From Primula veris (Eukaryota; Streptophyta; Magnoliopsida; Ericales; Primulaceae): a DNA stretch of 64,000 bases. The notes under the pieces were generated by a model that was not told the DNA's origin, ran no database searches, and saw only the letters and a program-made list of their open reading frames with translations. Of the stretch, positions 1-10,610 are shown one piece after another. Positions within the stretch are counted from its first letter, which is position 1, and each line of letters begins with the position of its first letter. Location: positions 30,077,631-30,141,630 of the forward strand of contig OY821749.1 in the NCBI GenBank assembly GCA_963682055.1, read 5' to 3'. The position numbers were made by a program, and so were the translations under genes.

Positions 1-1095
1 ATACGTTGATGACGCACGTGAGACGAAGCCGTACAGAAATTGGCTTACTATACACTCAAACCCGAAAGCTATTTTCTCTTTTTACGAGGTTATTTATCCT
101 CAGGTTTTTCAAAAGACTAGTCTACCATTATTCACAAAATGTTTCAATTTCTAAGTGTAAAATAGTGTGTTTCGTCGTATTGACTATAGAGAATGTTCGC
201 AAGAATTAAAATTTAGATAGTGAATTAAGTATACTTACTCCACTAACGAGTGACCTGCTTCGAAAACCGTGATATTTAACGGTTTGAAACAATTTCATTT
301 AAAATTCAATAAAAAATATTCAAAAAATCTTAGTTAATATACGACGCTATAATTGTAAAGTTGATATGATTTAACCAAAAAAAAAATATTTAAAAAAAAT
401 ACTGAAAAAATGAAAGAAGCAGATATTTATTTTGGTACGTTCAGAAAAGGAAATCAAGACAACTATTTAAGCACGAAGTAAATATTAAAGTTTAATGTAC
501 TCCATTTGATTCTTCAGTGTTTCCTTTTGGCTTTGGGTACTTGTGGTTTTGGTTGTAGCCTTTTCTAAGAAATGATCTTTTCTATTGGAAAAATGTGAGG
601 GAATATTAATTATTAGTAAGAGGAGAAATTTGAACTAAAAATACTGCTCTTTTAGGTAGACCTTCATGGCATGTTTTCCACTAAATGTAATACGGTCAAG
701 TGTCTCTTCCACACAGATGCTATATAATGTTAAAGGTCCCATCTTTTACCATATGCCTTCAAATGATAAAGGGTCTACTTGTGTACGTAGTACTGCCTTT
801 ATTTATAAATGCAACGAGGCAGGAAATAAAGTCATACATATCGAGTTTGGCCAAATGTAGTGGGTGTACGTACTGATATTTTTTTTGAAGAACTGATAAT
901 ATGTGACCATATTTATCATGTAATTTTGGTCACTAGATGAGGGGATATCCGTATTTTCTTATCATATCATACATTATTTTTTATATCAATTTTAGATCTT
1001 CTTAAATCTCACTATGAGTACAGCCCCAGTCTATCAATGAGCACGAACTTATCCCCGTGATCATTATCTTATACTCTTATTCAATTTGCATTTGT
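1..1095. other. AT-rich intergenic DNA
   Basis: No reading frame here has recognisable protein similarity or convincing splice structure. The open stretches present are short and of low complexity. I see no RNA gene and no clear transposon ends before the solo LTR that starts at 1096. Confidence 0.6.
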
Positions 1096-1842
1096 TGGCG
1101 AGCCTATTTTGCTTTATAGGCTCGCCTTAATCTAAAACTCATGTCGGTCCTGGATGTTGTGGGTAGAGCATCGAAGTCGTTAGGAGGTCCGGCGGTGATA
1201 TCGTCCATTTCAGCAACGGATGTCTGTCGTACCTGCACAAACAACGAACATGTGACCCAGGTTGATCCCAGAATTTTCCTCTCCGACGGTCAAGTCTGTA
1301 CGGAAGAGGGGGTACTAAAAGGTTGATACAAATATGTAGCTAAAGAGGGTGGGATCGGGACGGTTACGAATGGTTGTGTGGTTCGGGTGTTGAAGTCAGT
1401 TTTGACGGGGTGCAGTTGTGTATACCGGGTTATTCGGGTTCTCTCTCTCTTTTTCCGTTTGTCTGTCCCCTTTAATGTGGTGTTGGTGGGGGTATTTATA
1501 ATATCATTAAAGACATATTAGCTCTTGAATCACTGTACCGTTAGATGCTGATCTAACGGCGTCAGAGCTATTTAAGACTCTGACAAGGATACAGTCCTTG
1601 AACAGGGCTTACAGTTGATGGCCTGTGACTGGGCCACGTCGTTGGAACGCCGATGGCCCCCTCAAAGGAACAGCAACATTAATTGAAGAAGCGTGCTCGA
1701 TACGCTTCTCTAGGCCGATGCAGGAACGGTTCGGTCTGTTAAGGTCCGGGGCAGCACGATTGACTGGCTAGTTAGAGGCCCGGACAAACGGTTTTGACGG
1801 TGATAAGGTCCCGGACGAGGGAATACCGACATTCCCTCGCCA
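1096..1842 (-). mobile_element. Solo LTR, distant relative of the Tat-type LTRs at 44397 and 54772
   Basis: A 747-bp sequence begins TGGCGAG and ends CTCGCCA and is flanked by an exact 5-bp duplication TTTGT (1091-1095 and 1843-1847). Several blocks match the 653-bp LTR at 44397-45049 in the same order: a CTCTCCGACG block, a TATTTATA block, a block around GATGCTGATC, an ATACGCTTCT block and the terminal ACATTCCCTCGCCA. The TATA box reads on the minus strand (1493-1500), so the element pointed leftwards. No internal region or second LTR is present, so it is a solo LTR left by recombination. It is clearly older than, and diverged from, the large element. Confidence 0.85.
1097..1126. repeat. 10-bp perfect hairpin at LTR edge
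   Basis: GGCGAGCCTA at 1097-1106 is the exact reverse complement of TAGGCTCGCC at 1117-1126, with a 10-base loop. It sits at the outer edge of the solo LTR and is not present in the young LTR copies at 44397 and 54772. Confidence 0.8.
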
Positions 1843-1847
1843 TTTGT

Positions 1848-3652
1848 ATTTATAAAAGAAGAGCCCAACAAAAAGTACAATGAAAAACTATCATTTTATA
1901 TAAAAGTAATCTTATATTTTCGTTAGAAATTTTATCAAAAACCAAACCAGACCCAACTTAGCAATAAGGACAGACCGTCTTGAAAAATTAAAAACATAAA
2001 AAATGATACTTTTATAGCAACATATAACATAAATACCTTACATTTGTACGATATGGTATATATATATACAGAGCAAATGCTATACCTGTGCTATACAAAT
2101 GCAATCAATGATTGTGTAAGCGTGACCTATTCGACTTATGCATATACTAGTATTTATTTTACACTAGGTTTTGAGTTTTGTACCGCAGCTATGTATTCTC
2201 ACAGTCGTTATCAGAATTATAAATGTAAATTGAGATGTATTATATAGTGAATCAAGTAGTAACTTTCGATACTTGTCCTTTGAATTTGCTTAGTTAATGG
2301 TGACATATGGGTCTATATATATGTCAAGTTGTTGGAAAAATCAACAAGTCATTGTCCTACCTTAGCTAGGTGCTAAATCACTAAGACCACTCCGAAGTGT
2401 CTGACTTAAAATTATGTGCTGTTACTGACATATATACGAGCATTGTACATATTAAACTTAATATACTGCACAACAGTCGATATTAACAAATTAAGCTAAC
2501 GGGTGCAAATGTGCACATATCATACTTTCTTCTCTCTTATCCCAACATCTCCACCCACACCTCCCTTCATGCATTATTAGCCGGTGGGCGGTCGAGAACG
2601 ATAGTGAGGTGGGAAGAAAGAGGAGATCGACAACGATAAGAGAAGGTAAGCCAAACAACGATCTCAATCGTGGAATTATCTTCCAGATATGTGGCTAGGG
2701 GGATTGGGGGCTTCAAAGATGTAGAAGTGCAGTGCTATATCTTCATGAGGAATTAGTATTAAAAGAACTAGAGACAAGTTGGATCAATTGGTCATGGATG
2801 GTGATGCGACGACGGTGATCGGGATTAAATGGAGTTCTTCTCTACGAGTGTGGTCTTCAAGTTTAGTGTGCGAAAAAAATATTTGATTTTCTAAGAGCAA
2901 AATGTTGTTTTTTTTTTGAGTTTTATGATTCTGAAAATATATTAAAATATTGTAGGACATGGAAACAAATACTTGACTAATATGGAAAGAAGACTGGTAT
3001 CAAGCGGACATATATATACTAGTAGGACATGTTGCTATATCGGTTGAAGAAGTTTTTTTCTTTTTTCTGTCTACATTTGTATATGGAAACGCTCTATTCA
3101 ATATTGTTGAGAATGCTCAAGATCAACTCAATTCATCTGAAGGACGACTTAATTAATTTTGTTATTAAGAAACCAAATGCATTAAAAAAAACTAGCCCGG
3201 TAAAACTCATAACCTTTCTACTAACAGTTATAAAATTTGAACTTACAAGTTACATGTACCAAAAAAACAGTAGAATTTGAACTTACAAAATTTTAAAAAA
3301 TGAGTTTCATGCCTTCCACTAATAATCACTTCATGATTTTCACTTATATTAGCTTAAGTTCATTTTAGTTCGATAATTGTCTCGCAGCAATCAGCTAATG
3401 CACTATCCTATGCCGAGGGAATAATTCCAACAAAGGCTTATTATATAATACCAAGACAACCCCATTGATAACCATATTTACCAATCTCTGAGTTCAGGAG
3501 CTTTTACCAACATTGAGGCTAATGTTTAAGTATAGAAAGACAGAGGAGAGTACTCGAGAGTTTTTTAAGTTTCAATAATAACCAAAGGTGCTATTGAATG
3601 CCTGCTTATGAGTTCTTTTATACTTAAGTCACCGTACTGATGTTGTAGTATT
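1848..3652. other. Intergenic DNA, no gene seen
   Basis: AT-rich sequence with a slightly more GC-rich purine stretch around 2575-2830. No supported coding exon, RNA gene or transposon terminus was found. Confidence 0.5.
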
Positions 3653-3900
3653 GACACGATCAGGGCGGACCCGGAGGTGGCCGTGGCCACTTCTGGCAAC
3701 TCCCAGCTGCGATTTTCAATTTTTTTAATTTTTTTTATATGTGTAATTTAAAATTTTCTAAGATATATACATTGACAACACGATCAGGGCGGACCCAGGG
3801 GGTGGCCGTGGCCACCTCCGACAACTCCTAGCTGCGATTTTCAATTTTTTTAATTTTTTTTATGTGTAATTTAAAATTTTCTAAGATATATACATTGATG
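3653..3900 (+). repeat. Tandem duplication of the left end of the hAT-like element
   Basis: About 125 bp beginning with ACACGATCAGGGCGGACCC is present twice in tandem (from about 3654 and about 3778), with a few differences. The second copy repeats not only the transposon left end but also the last bases of the flanking target duplication (ACACGAT), so the duplicated unit spans the transposon-host junction. Confidence 0.85.
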
Positions 3901-4265
3901 GTCCCCTAATTAAACAAAATAGTTGTTGGTGTAGTGATAAAATTGGATTTAAGTTAGTGGAAGGTTAGAAGTTCAAATTATGTTAGTTGTTGTTTAAAAA
4001 AAAAATCTGTTTTTTATCTTGAAATTACCAAATTTCGTAAATGACTATTCTATTTTCTCAAATAAAGATTACTAAAAGAAATATTTTATTGTCCAATATC
4101 TTTTGTCTTAATTTCATATTTATTTTATGTTATGTTAAATATAGATTTTTTATTTATTTTATATTAGATATTATTTATTTTATCTTCTATTCGACGTATT
4201 TTTTATACCACGCCCCCCCCCCCTCCCCTCCCCTCCCAAAAAAAAATCATTCTGGTTCCGTCCTG
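3661..4265 (+). mobile_element. Short non-autonomous hAT-like transposon
   Basis: The element starts CAGGGCGGACCC and ends GGTTCCGTCCTG, imperfect terminal inverted repeats of hAT type. It is flanked by an exact 8-bp duplication GACACGAT (3653-3660 and 4266-4273), the length expected for hAT. It has no transposase. Its body matches the element at 19174-19616 in order, including the ATTCTGGTTCCG right end. The left 120 or so bases are tandemly duplicated inside the element, see separate entry. Confidence 0.88.
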
Positions 4266-4273
4266 GACACGAT

Positions 4274-4865
4274 CATCTAGCTCAGAGCACTTCGATGAAT
4301 GCATAGTCTTACGAGTCTTCCTTTATACTTTTGTGGGGGTGGAGGGACGAGACAAATTGGTGCGGATTGGTCTCAAATAAAACCGAAACTTACGGATTGA
4401 TGTGAGTGGGATATTGTTTTATGAACATTCTGTCCGCACCAACCCATCATAGATTGGGTTGAGTTGACGACTTTTTTACCCCCTCCTACTTCCATGTATC
4501 CATGTTGGCAAACATAATAAAGTTAAATTGATATCATTATATTCATATAGTTGTGCCAAAAAAATTGTTAAAATAATTTCGGGCTTACACGCCCTTTTAC
4601 GTACGCTTCAATATTCAGTTCGCATTATCAATTCCCATACTATAACAGCATCAAATGCAAATAGCATATGACTAATTGCACACGACAAGCATTTCCGATA
4701 TCTGTGCTAGTGCTAAAATCAACACTCTTTAACTTATATATCTGCTTTTCTTATGGTATAATTGCACACTTAAAACCTGAAACTTCATAAAGCTCATCAG
4801 TGGTTATAAAGTAACACAACTCATTCTGCCACAAATTAAGCTAAATGACTATAAACTGCGACACC
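4274..4865. other. Spacer downstream of the NPF transporter gene
   Basis: Lies between the hAT-like element and the stop codon of the minus-strand transporter gene, so it should include that gene's 3' UTR. No other coding sequence seen. Confidence 0.5.
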
Positions 4866-7800
4866 TTATGCAATTTCCTCTTGCAATTTTTCAGAATAAT
4901 CAGCCACAGCCACAACCCCTCTCCCCTGCACATTCTTGTATGAATAACGCCTCGCCAAAATGACATAAACGCCCATATTTGCCGTAGTAACTGCCGCCAA
5001 CAACCAATAGAAATTGTCTAACCGACTGCTATTTAAATCCTTTCCAAACCAACTTTTACCTCTTTTTTCACTAATATGATCAACCAGAGTGATCAATAAG
5101 CTACTAATGAAATTTCCAACTCCAATAACACTAAGATAAAACGCTATCCCTAAGCTTCTCATCGAATCCGGAACTTGGTCATAGAAGAGCTCTTGTAACC
5201 CTATAAGTGTGAAACTATCCCCTATTCCGATCAATATTAGTTGAGGGGCTAACCAAAAGACACTCATTGAACTCGACCCATGGATTGGATCACTTCTAAC
5301 GAGATTTAGCCTCTTTTTTTCAATTAAAGCTGCCACCACCATGGTTAGTATCGAAAACACCATCCCAATACCTATCCTTTGAAGTATTTTTATTCCCCTT
5401 TCATTTTTCGTCACCCTTCTTAGTAACGGGACAAAGATTTTCTCATACACTATGACCGAAATTATCATTCCAATGGCACTTAAACCAAAGACAGAGGCGG
5501 ATGGGATTTCGAAATTATGTGATATTTTGCGATTTAGGGTTGCGCTTTGTTTGATGAAGAATGTTGTGCCTTGTGCTAGACATAGACCAAACGGTATTGT
5601 GGCTGTCCAAATAGGGATCAGATTTAGGATTAACTTCAGTTCTTCAACTTTGGTCACTGTTGCTAGCATCCACGGATTTCGTTGATCATTAGTTGCATTA
5701 CCTTGTTTTTTTTCCAATATTGCAGCCTTGTCAAGGAACCTGAAAAATATTGTGCGTCATCATCAAACATTGTACATGCTGTTTTTTTACTGATAATTTT
5801 TTTATTGAACGTTAAACCTTTAAAAAACATGAAATTGAAAATGGATTTATGTTATCCTTGTAAATCGTAAAATAAAATCCAGGGAAGCAAGAGCTGTTCC
5901 AGATTGGAAGATGCTCATGAATCTTTTCTGTTTTATAAGCATTGCTCAGGAATCTTTACTGTATAATTAAAGTATTGGGACTCATTAAAGTAGTGGCTAT
6001 ACTGTATAATTATGATCCTCACATGTTTTTGTCCAGACACTTACAATTTCATCAAATTTGATTTTTTTTATTGAAATAAGATTTCCGATTTTTATCTTAC
6101 CCTTTACCCTTGATTCAAGCTTGTCCCTTCACGTTTCAATTATGTGATAAGTGTGATAAGGAGTTAATCTTGTGATTCTATTGATTAAAGCTGAAGCTAA
6201 CTTGCTTGCAAAACATAGATGGCAAATGAGCAACAAGTATCTAAAAAATGAGTTTAAGGTTCATACTTTATTCTTTGAATGCACATTTACACTAATCCGA
6301 AAGAGTTAAGCGTCACAACTCAAAATAGCTATATGCCTAAAAGAGAGCTTTTCTGAAAAAGTAATTAAGCTTACTTAAGTTTGTCGGTGTGGCATAGAAG
6401 CCTCCCATGCATCTTTTCTGGTTTAGCAACTTCATAAAGTTCATCAGGGTGTAATGGGTATGCAAGATTTCTCTTTCTTATAGCAGCAACAACGACCTGC
6501 AACAATGGTGTTAATGGGCTCCCATTGGGCTTACGATACCGATAAACAGGCCTTCCTATACAAAATATCACGATGCCTAAACCCATGACGGTGCTCAAGA
6601 TAACATCCGTCATAGCCCAACCTATATGGTCTTGAGCATAAACAATTAGTGTCACACCAAGTAATAGGCCAGCACATAGCCCAAAGTTCCACCAGTTGAA
6701 AAACGACATCTTTTGTCTCCTCTCTTTTGGGTGATCATCGTCGAATTGATCAGCCCCAAAGCTTTCTAATGAAGGCTTATGGCCGCCTGTCCCGATCGAG
6801 ACCAAATAAATCGCAATAAAAAATATTATCTCATGAATTTTGGTTGCGTCATTGCAGTTGTCACCTTCACAAGGCTTGAAAGCTGGAACAACTCGAGACA
6901 TGGTTAAGAGTATCAACCCCTAAAAATTGAAAACAGAAGCTGTCAATTTCACATGACATGAAAATAAGACAATAAGTACGATTATATCATTTAGGATGAT
7001 AGTAGCTTGGATATGTTGCTATTTTAGACCCTTGTCCTCTATACTATCTCACTTATGTTCATAAATTCAATGTGCCTATCAATCTATCTGTCTATGTATT
7101 TTCTTATAAGCAACTTCCCATGAAGAACACAGATGTTTGAAGGGCTTCTTCTATTAAGCTAGGTCGTATATTGAGATGGTTGAAGATCGATCATGCTAAA
7201 CAACCAAAAAATTCCTCAAATGCCACTTTTACCTTCCCCTTGTTAGTTTTACCACTTATCATATTGCAAGTTTGCAACACTTTCGGTTATATTTCCATGT
7301 AGTTCCCCCTCACTTGATAAATGAAAAAAACTAAAAGCTTGATCCATAGCTGTGAGTAGCGGAAACGGAAGCGAGAAACAAAACAGGTAACGGAAACGTG
7401 AAATGTGAAATAAATGAAAGAAAATATAAAATTTACACGTTAAAGGATAGAAGCAGCTAAAAACACGATTTTTAAAAGTGAAACAAGTTTGCCGGTAACT
7501 ATACAGGCTTCAAACTTTTAATTATAGATTACTTTTTTGCTACTACTCCAAATTAAACATACTAGCCTTTTAATTTCTTCAATACTCCATAATATTAATA
7601 TAGTTATAACTACGACTGAATTTTGTATTTTTTACTTCCAAGAAAGGAGAAAGGAAAAAAAAAAATCACTCCCACAAAAGTAAATAGTACGAAGGCGCCT
7701 ATTTCTTAGTAATATAATGTGGATTAATACTTAAGTTTCATATTATCTTTACAGTTTTGCTTATTCATGTAAGTTGCATTAGAGATTGTAAGATAGTAAT

Positions 7801-8020
7801 ACCAGAAGATAAACCGCAGACGAAGCTAGCACAGCCGAGAATCTACCCAAGTAAGCATCAGCTAAGAACCCGCCCAAGAGCGGCATCATTGTTGTCACGC
7901 CAGACCAATAATTGCAATTTTTAGCAGCTGTTTTAAGGTCCATATGTATAACCTTAGTCAGGTATAGTATCAAGCTTGTTGCTATACCAAAGTAACTCAG
8001 CCTCTCACTGAACTCGATAG
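4866..8020 (-). CDS. NPF (NRT1/PTR) family proton-coupled transporter, first exon not located
   Basis: Encodes a multi-pass membrane transporter of the plant NPF family, whose members carry nitrate, peptides or other small solutes with protons. Three exons join in frame: 8020-7803, 6919-6375 and 5739-4866 (stop TAA at 4866-4868), separated by GT-AG introns of 883 and 635 bp. Visible family motifs are EFSERLSYFG (the ExxER proton-coupling motif), NYWSGVTTMMPLLGGFLADAYLGR, GTGGHKPSLESFGADQFDD, FFNWWN, CHTDKLKFLDKAAI across the second junction, the central loop before NPW, and QVPDSMRSLGIAFYLS plus GKSWFGKDLN near the end. From memory the closest relatives are Arabidopsis NPF5.6/5.7-like proteins. 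The visible 544 residues lack only the usual 30-45 N-terminal residues. The first acceptor (GCAG, 8024-8021) leaves a CT remainder, so the missing exon must end in phase 1. No stop or frameshift is seen in the three exons. Substrate cannot be read from sequence. Confidence 0.88.
7351..7500. repeat. Repeat remnant in NPF intron
   Basis: Contains GGAAACGGAAGCGAGAAAC-type sequence with edges resembling each other in inverted orientation (CATAGCTGTGAGTAGCGG and CCGGTAACTATACAGG). Similar sequence occurs at about 10040-10610 and 31680-31790. Probably a short terminal-inverted-repeat element fragment inserted in the intron. Confidence 0.35.
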
Positions 8021-8063
8021 CTGCATTATTATTATAGGACACTGAAATTTTAATACTCATCAT

Positions 8064-10034
8064 AATACAGTATTAGAGACAATAATAACTTTTAAGGGAC
8101 AAAAAATCAATAAATAAAGCGGTAACTTTTGCTCGTTAAGAAATAGTGGATATTTGTAAGAATTTATAGGTTTGTTTCGTTGCAGCTTTAGGTGTGTTCC
8201 TTATTTTTCTATTTAATTATATTTACATTAATTGTATGTATAATTGTTTCTGTCAGAAATTAAGCCTTTAGCAAGTAGTTCCTTTTAATTTTATATCTCG
8301 GTAATGATAGTTGGTAACTAACTATTCTTTAATCAATGATATTGTTCAGGAGTGTTAAAAAAATGGTGAACTCGTGAACGGGGACCAATTCGGTATTTTG
8401 GTCTTGTGTACTATGAGTTTTTAACATATTTGATATGTGCTAGGGTTTAAAAAATCTTAAACCGTTATTAATGGGTTGTGCTAGGTCTATTTAATAAAAA
8501 ACAAGATCGGATCAGAGCAGACTAAACGGTGGTGACCCGTTAAAACCAAACCGTGAAAACCGTTTTAATCCACTAAAACCACTCGAGTATATACGTTGAT
8601 TAACAAAATATATAATCAAGAGTAAATTAACTTTTAATGTATTTTTCAAAATTAATTCCTAAAAAGTTATACTCCCAAAAACTAATTCACTTTTGGTACA
8701 TATTTCTATCATTCACTTCAAAATATTGAAATGAATAAATTTTTGTTTGATATATTTACTTGAAAAAACTGAAGTGTATGAGTTTTTGTTTGCTATTCCG
8801 AAGTGAATGAACTTTTGTTCGCCCCAATTGAATGATCTTTTGTTTATTTTTTCGAAGTGAATGAGATTTTACTTGGTCAATTCACTTTAAAATCTTGAAA
8901 TGAATGAATGTTTTTTTAAAAAATAATTTTTGTTGATTTTTTTGATTTTATATATTTTTAATTTATATATATTTTATTTTGCTTTTCTTATATTTTTTTA
9001 TATATTCACGAATTGAATGAGATACTAATGAAGTGAATGAGCGAAAAGTTAAACAAAAAATTAATTAGTTTTTTAGACTAGCACTAGAAGAGAATTAACT
9101 TTCTTTCTTTTTTTACTAAAAGGGAATTGCCCTTATAATAAATTAATTTTAATAAATTTGAAATTATCTCACCCATTGATTTCTAACGTTAGTTAAGAAA
9201 TAATCATAGCCATTAAATTAATTGTATATAATTTTTATAAAAATTATTTGTTTTCTCATTTCGAATTATAACATTTGTTTGAGTTTTATTTAAATTTATG
9301 TTTACTCTTGCCTATTCTGATACAACTTACAATGTCTTTAATGTAATACCGCAATAATCCGAAACCCAACTCATAAACAAAAGAAAAGAAACATTCAACC
9401 CATAAACTAGCCCGAAACCGGACCTGACCGTTGGTCGTGTCTGGTCTAGACATAAATATTATATCGGTCTGGTCTGGATTTATTTTTTCCAATCTATTTT
9501 AATATGGTATGGACTAGGGTTTGACAAAAACTGTTATACCACAGACCGTGAACACCCCAATTGTGGACCACAGATTTATGGTGTTGATCCTTTTGCTCTT
9601 ATCATGCTTGGCTGTATCTTAACGTAAGAAATTATCTACACGTGACCACGCACTTAACAATCTATTTATTTGTTACTACTTTGTAACACTTTAATAGTTA
9701 GGCCATCAAAAAGTATGTGGTTAGTTTTAAGAAGAAAAAGATTCGATGCAACATGCAAGTTACATGCATGTTAGACTTTGCTATTTACATACTATATATC
9801 TGACGTTTAGTTCCAATAAGATGTCATCAGATATATCTCTTGTGGGCTTACATCACATTCTGAATGTTGGTTGCTAAAGTCTCATTTTGCAAGTCGTGAA
9901 AATTTATGTTTATCTTCAATTCACTACTTTTGGTTTTATTTGGTACCAACTGTAGACTATTATCCAAGTTTTTCAATTATATTTTGAATTAATTAGAACT
10001 TAAAAAGAGAATCATTAGCAAAAATGGAAATTAT
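8064..10034. other. Region upstream of the NPF exons, repeats but no located exon
   Basis: The first NPF exon and promoter should lie to the right of 8024, but no short exon with the expected family sequence was recognised. About 8640-9040 is a degenerate repeat built on GAAGTGAATGA followed by TTTTTGTTTG. GTGAACGGGGACC near 8372 and a GACCGTGAACACCCC end near 9545 could be worn termini of a hAT-like element, but they match poorly. Confidence 0.4.
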
Positions 10035-10048
10035 CAGAAGCAACCTCG

Positions 10049-10610
10049 AGCAAAGTTGCCAACTCGGCAAACGAAAACGAGAAGGAGTATGGGAAACAGT
10101 ACGGAAAATGCAACCTAAAATTTTAAGTTAAAAACGGAAACACCATCATTGTTAAAACTTAGAATAAAATATATATGAAGTTTTACAGAGCTTCCATTAA
10201 TCTCTAAATTCCATAATAATAGTGTGAACAAGAACTTGATTTCTTATATAGTATTTTATAAGATATAACAACTAAGATTTGAGTAATTAATTAACTTATC
10301 TAAAAAATATATATATATTTCCTTTTAATAACTTGATCTTAACTTGTTGCATGTAATGCATTTTTTTCCTACTTTTCAAAAAAAAAAAAATAGTATTGTT
10401 ACAGTTCTCTTAATGTTTTAGTAAAGTTTATCTTTCAAATTATTAAAGTTTATAATATGAATTAATATTAAAATTTTAAAATGTTTCACTCAAGTTTTTG
10501 AAATGTTTCGGAAACGTTGCCCCTAAATAGAAGAGTATGGTTTCCGTTTTCGAAATATTTTTTGGTGAAACTCATTACCTACCCTTAAAACGTTTTCCGA
10601 TAACTATGCT
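10049..10610. repeat. Candidate terminal-inverted-repeat element
   Basis: The left edge GAGCAAAGTTGCCAACTCGG and the right edge, read as reverse complement GAGCATAGTTATCGGAAAACG, form imperfect inverted repeats around about 560 bp of AT-rich DNA without coding capacity. Related sequence is at 7351-7500 and, inverted, near 31680-31790. I see no exact target duplication. Confidence 0.35.

Noticed and set aside
5452..5870. Plus-strand frames over the NPF exon 4 region
   Set aside because: Complement of a coding exon with clear transporter motifs on the minus strand.
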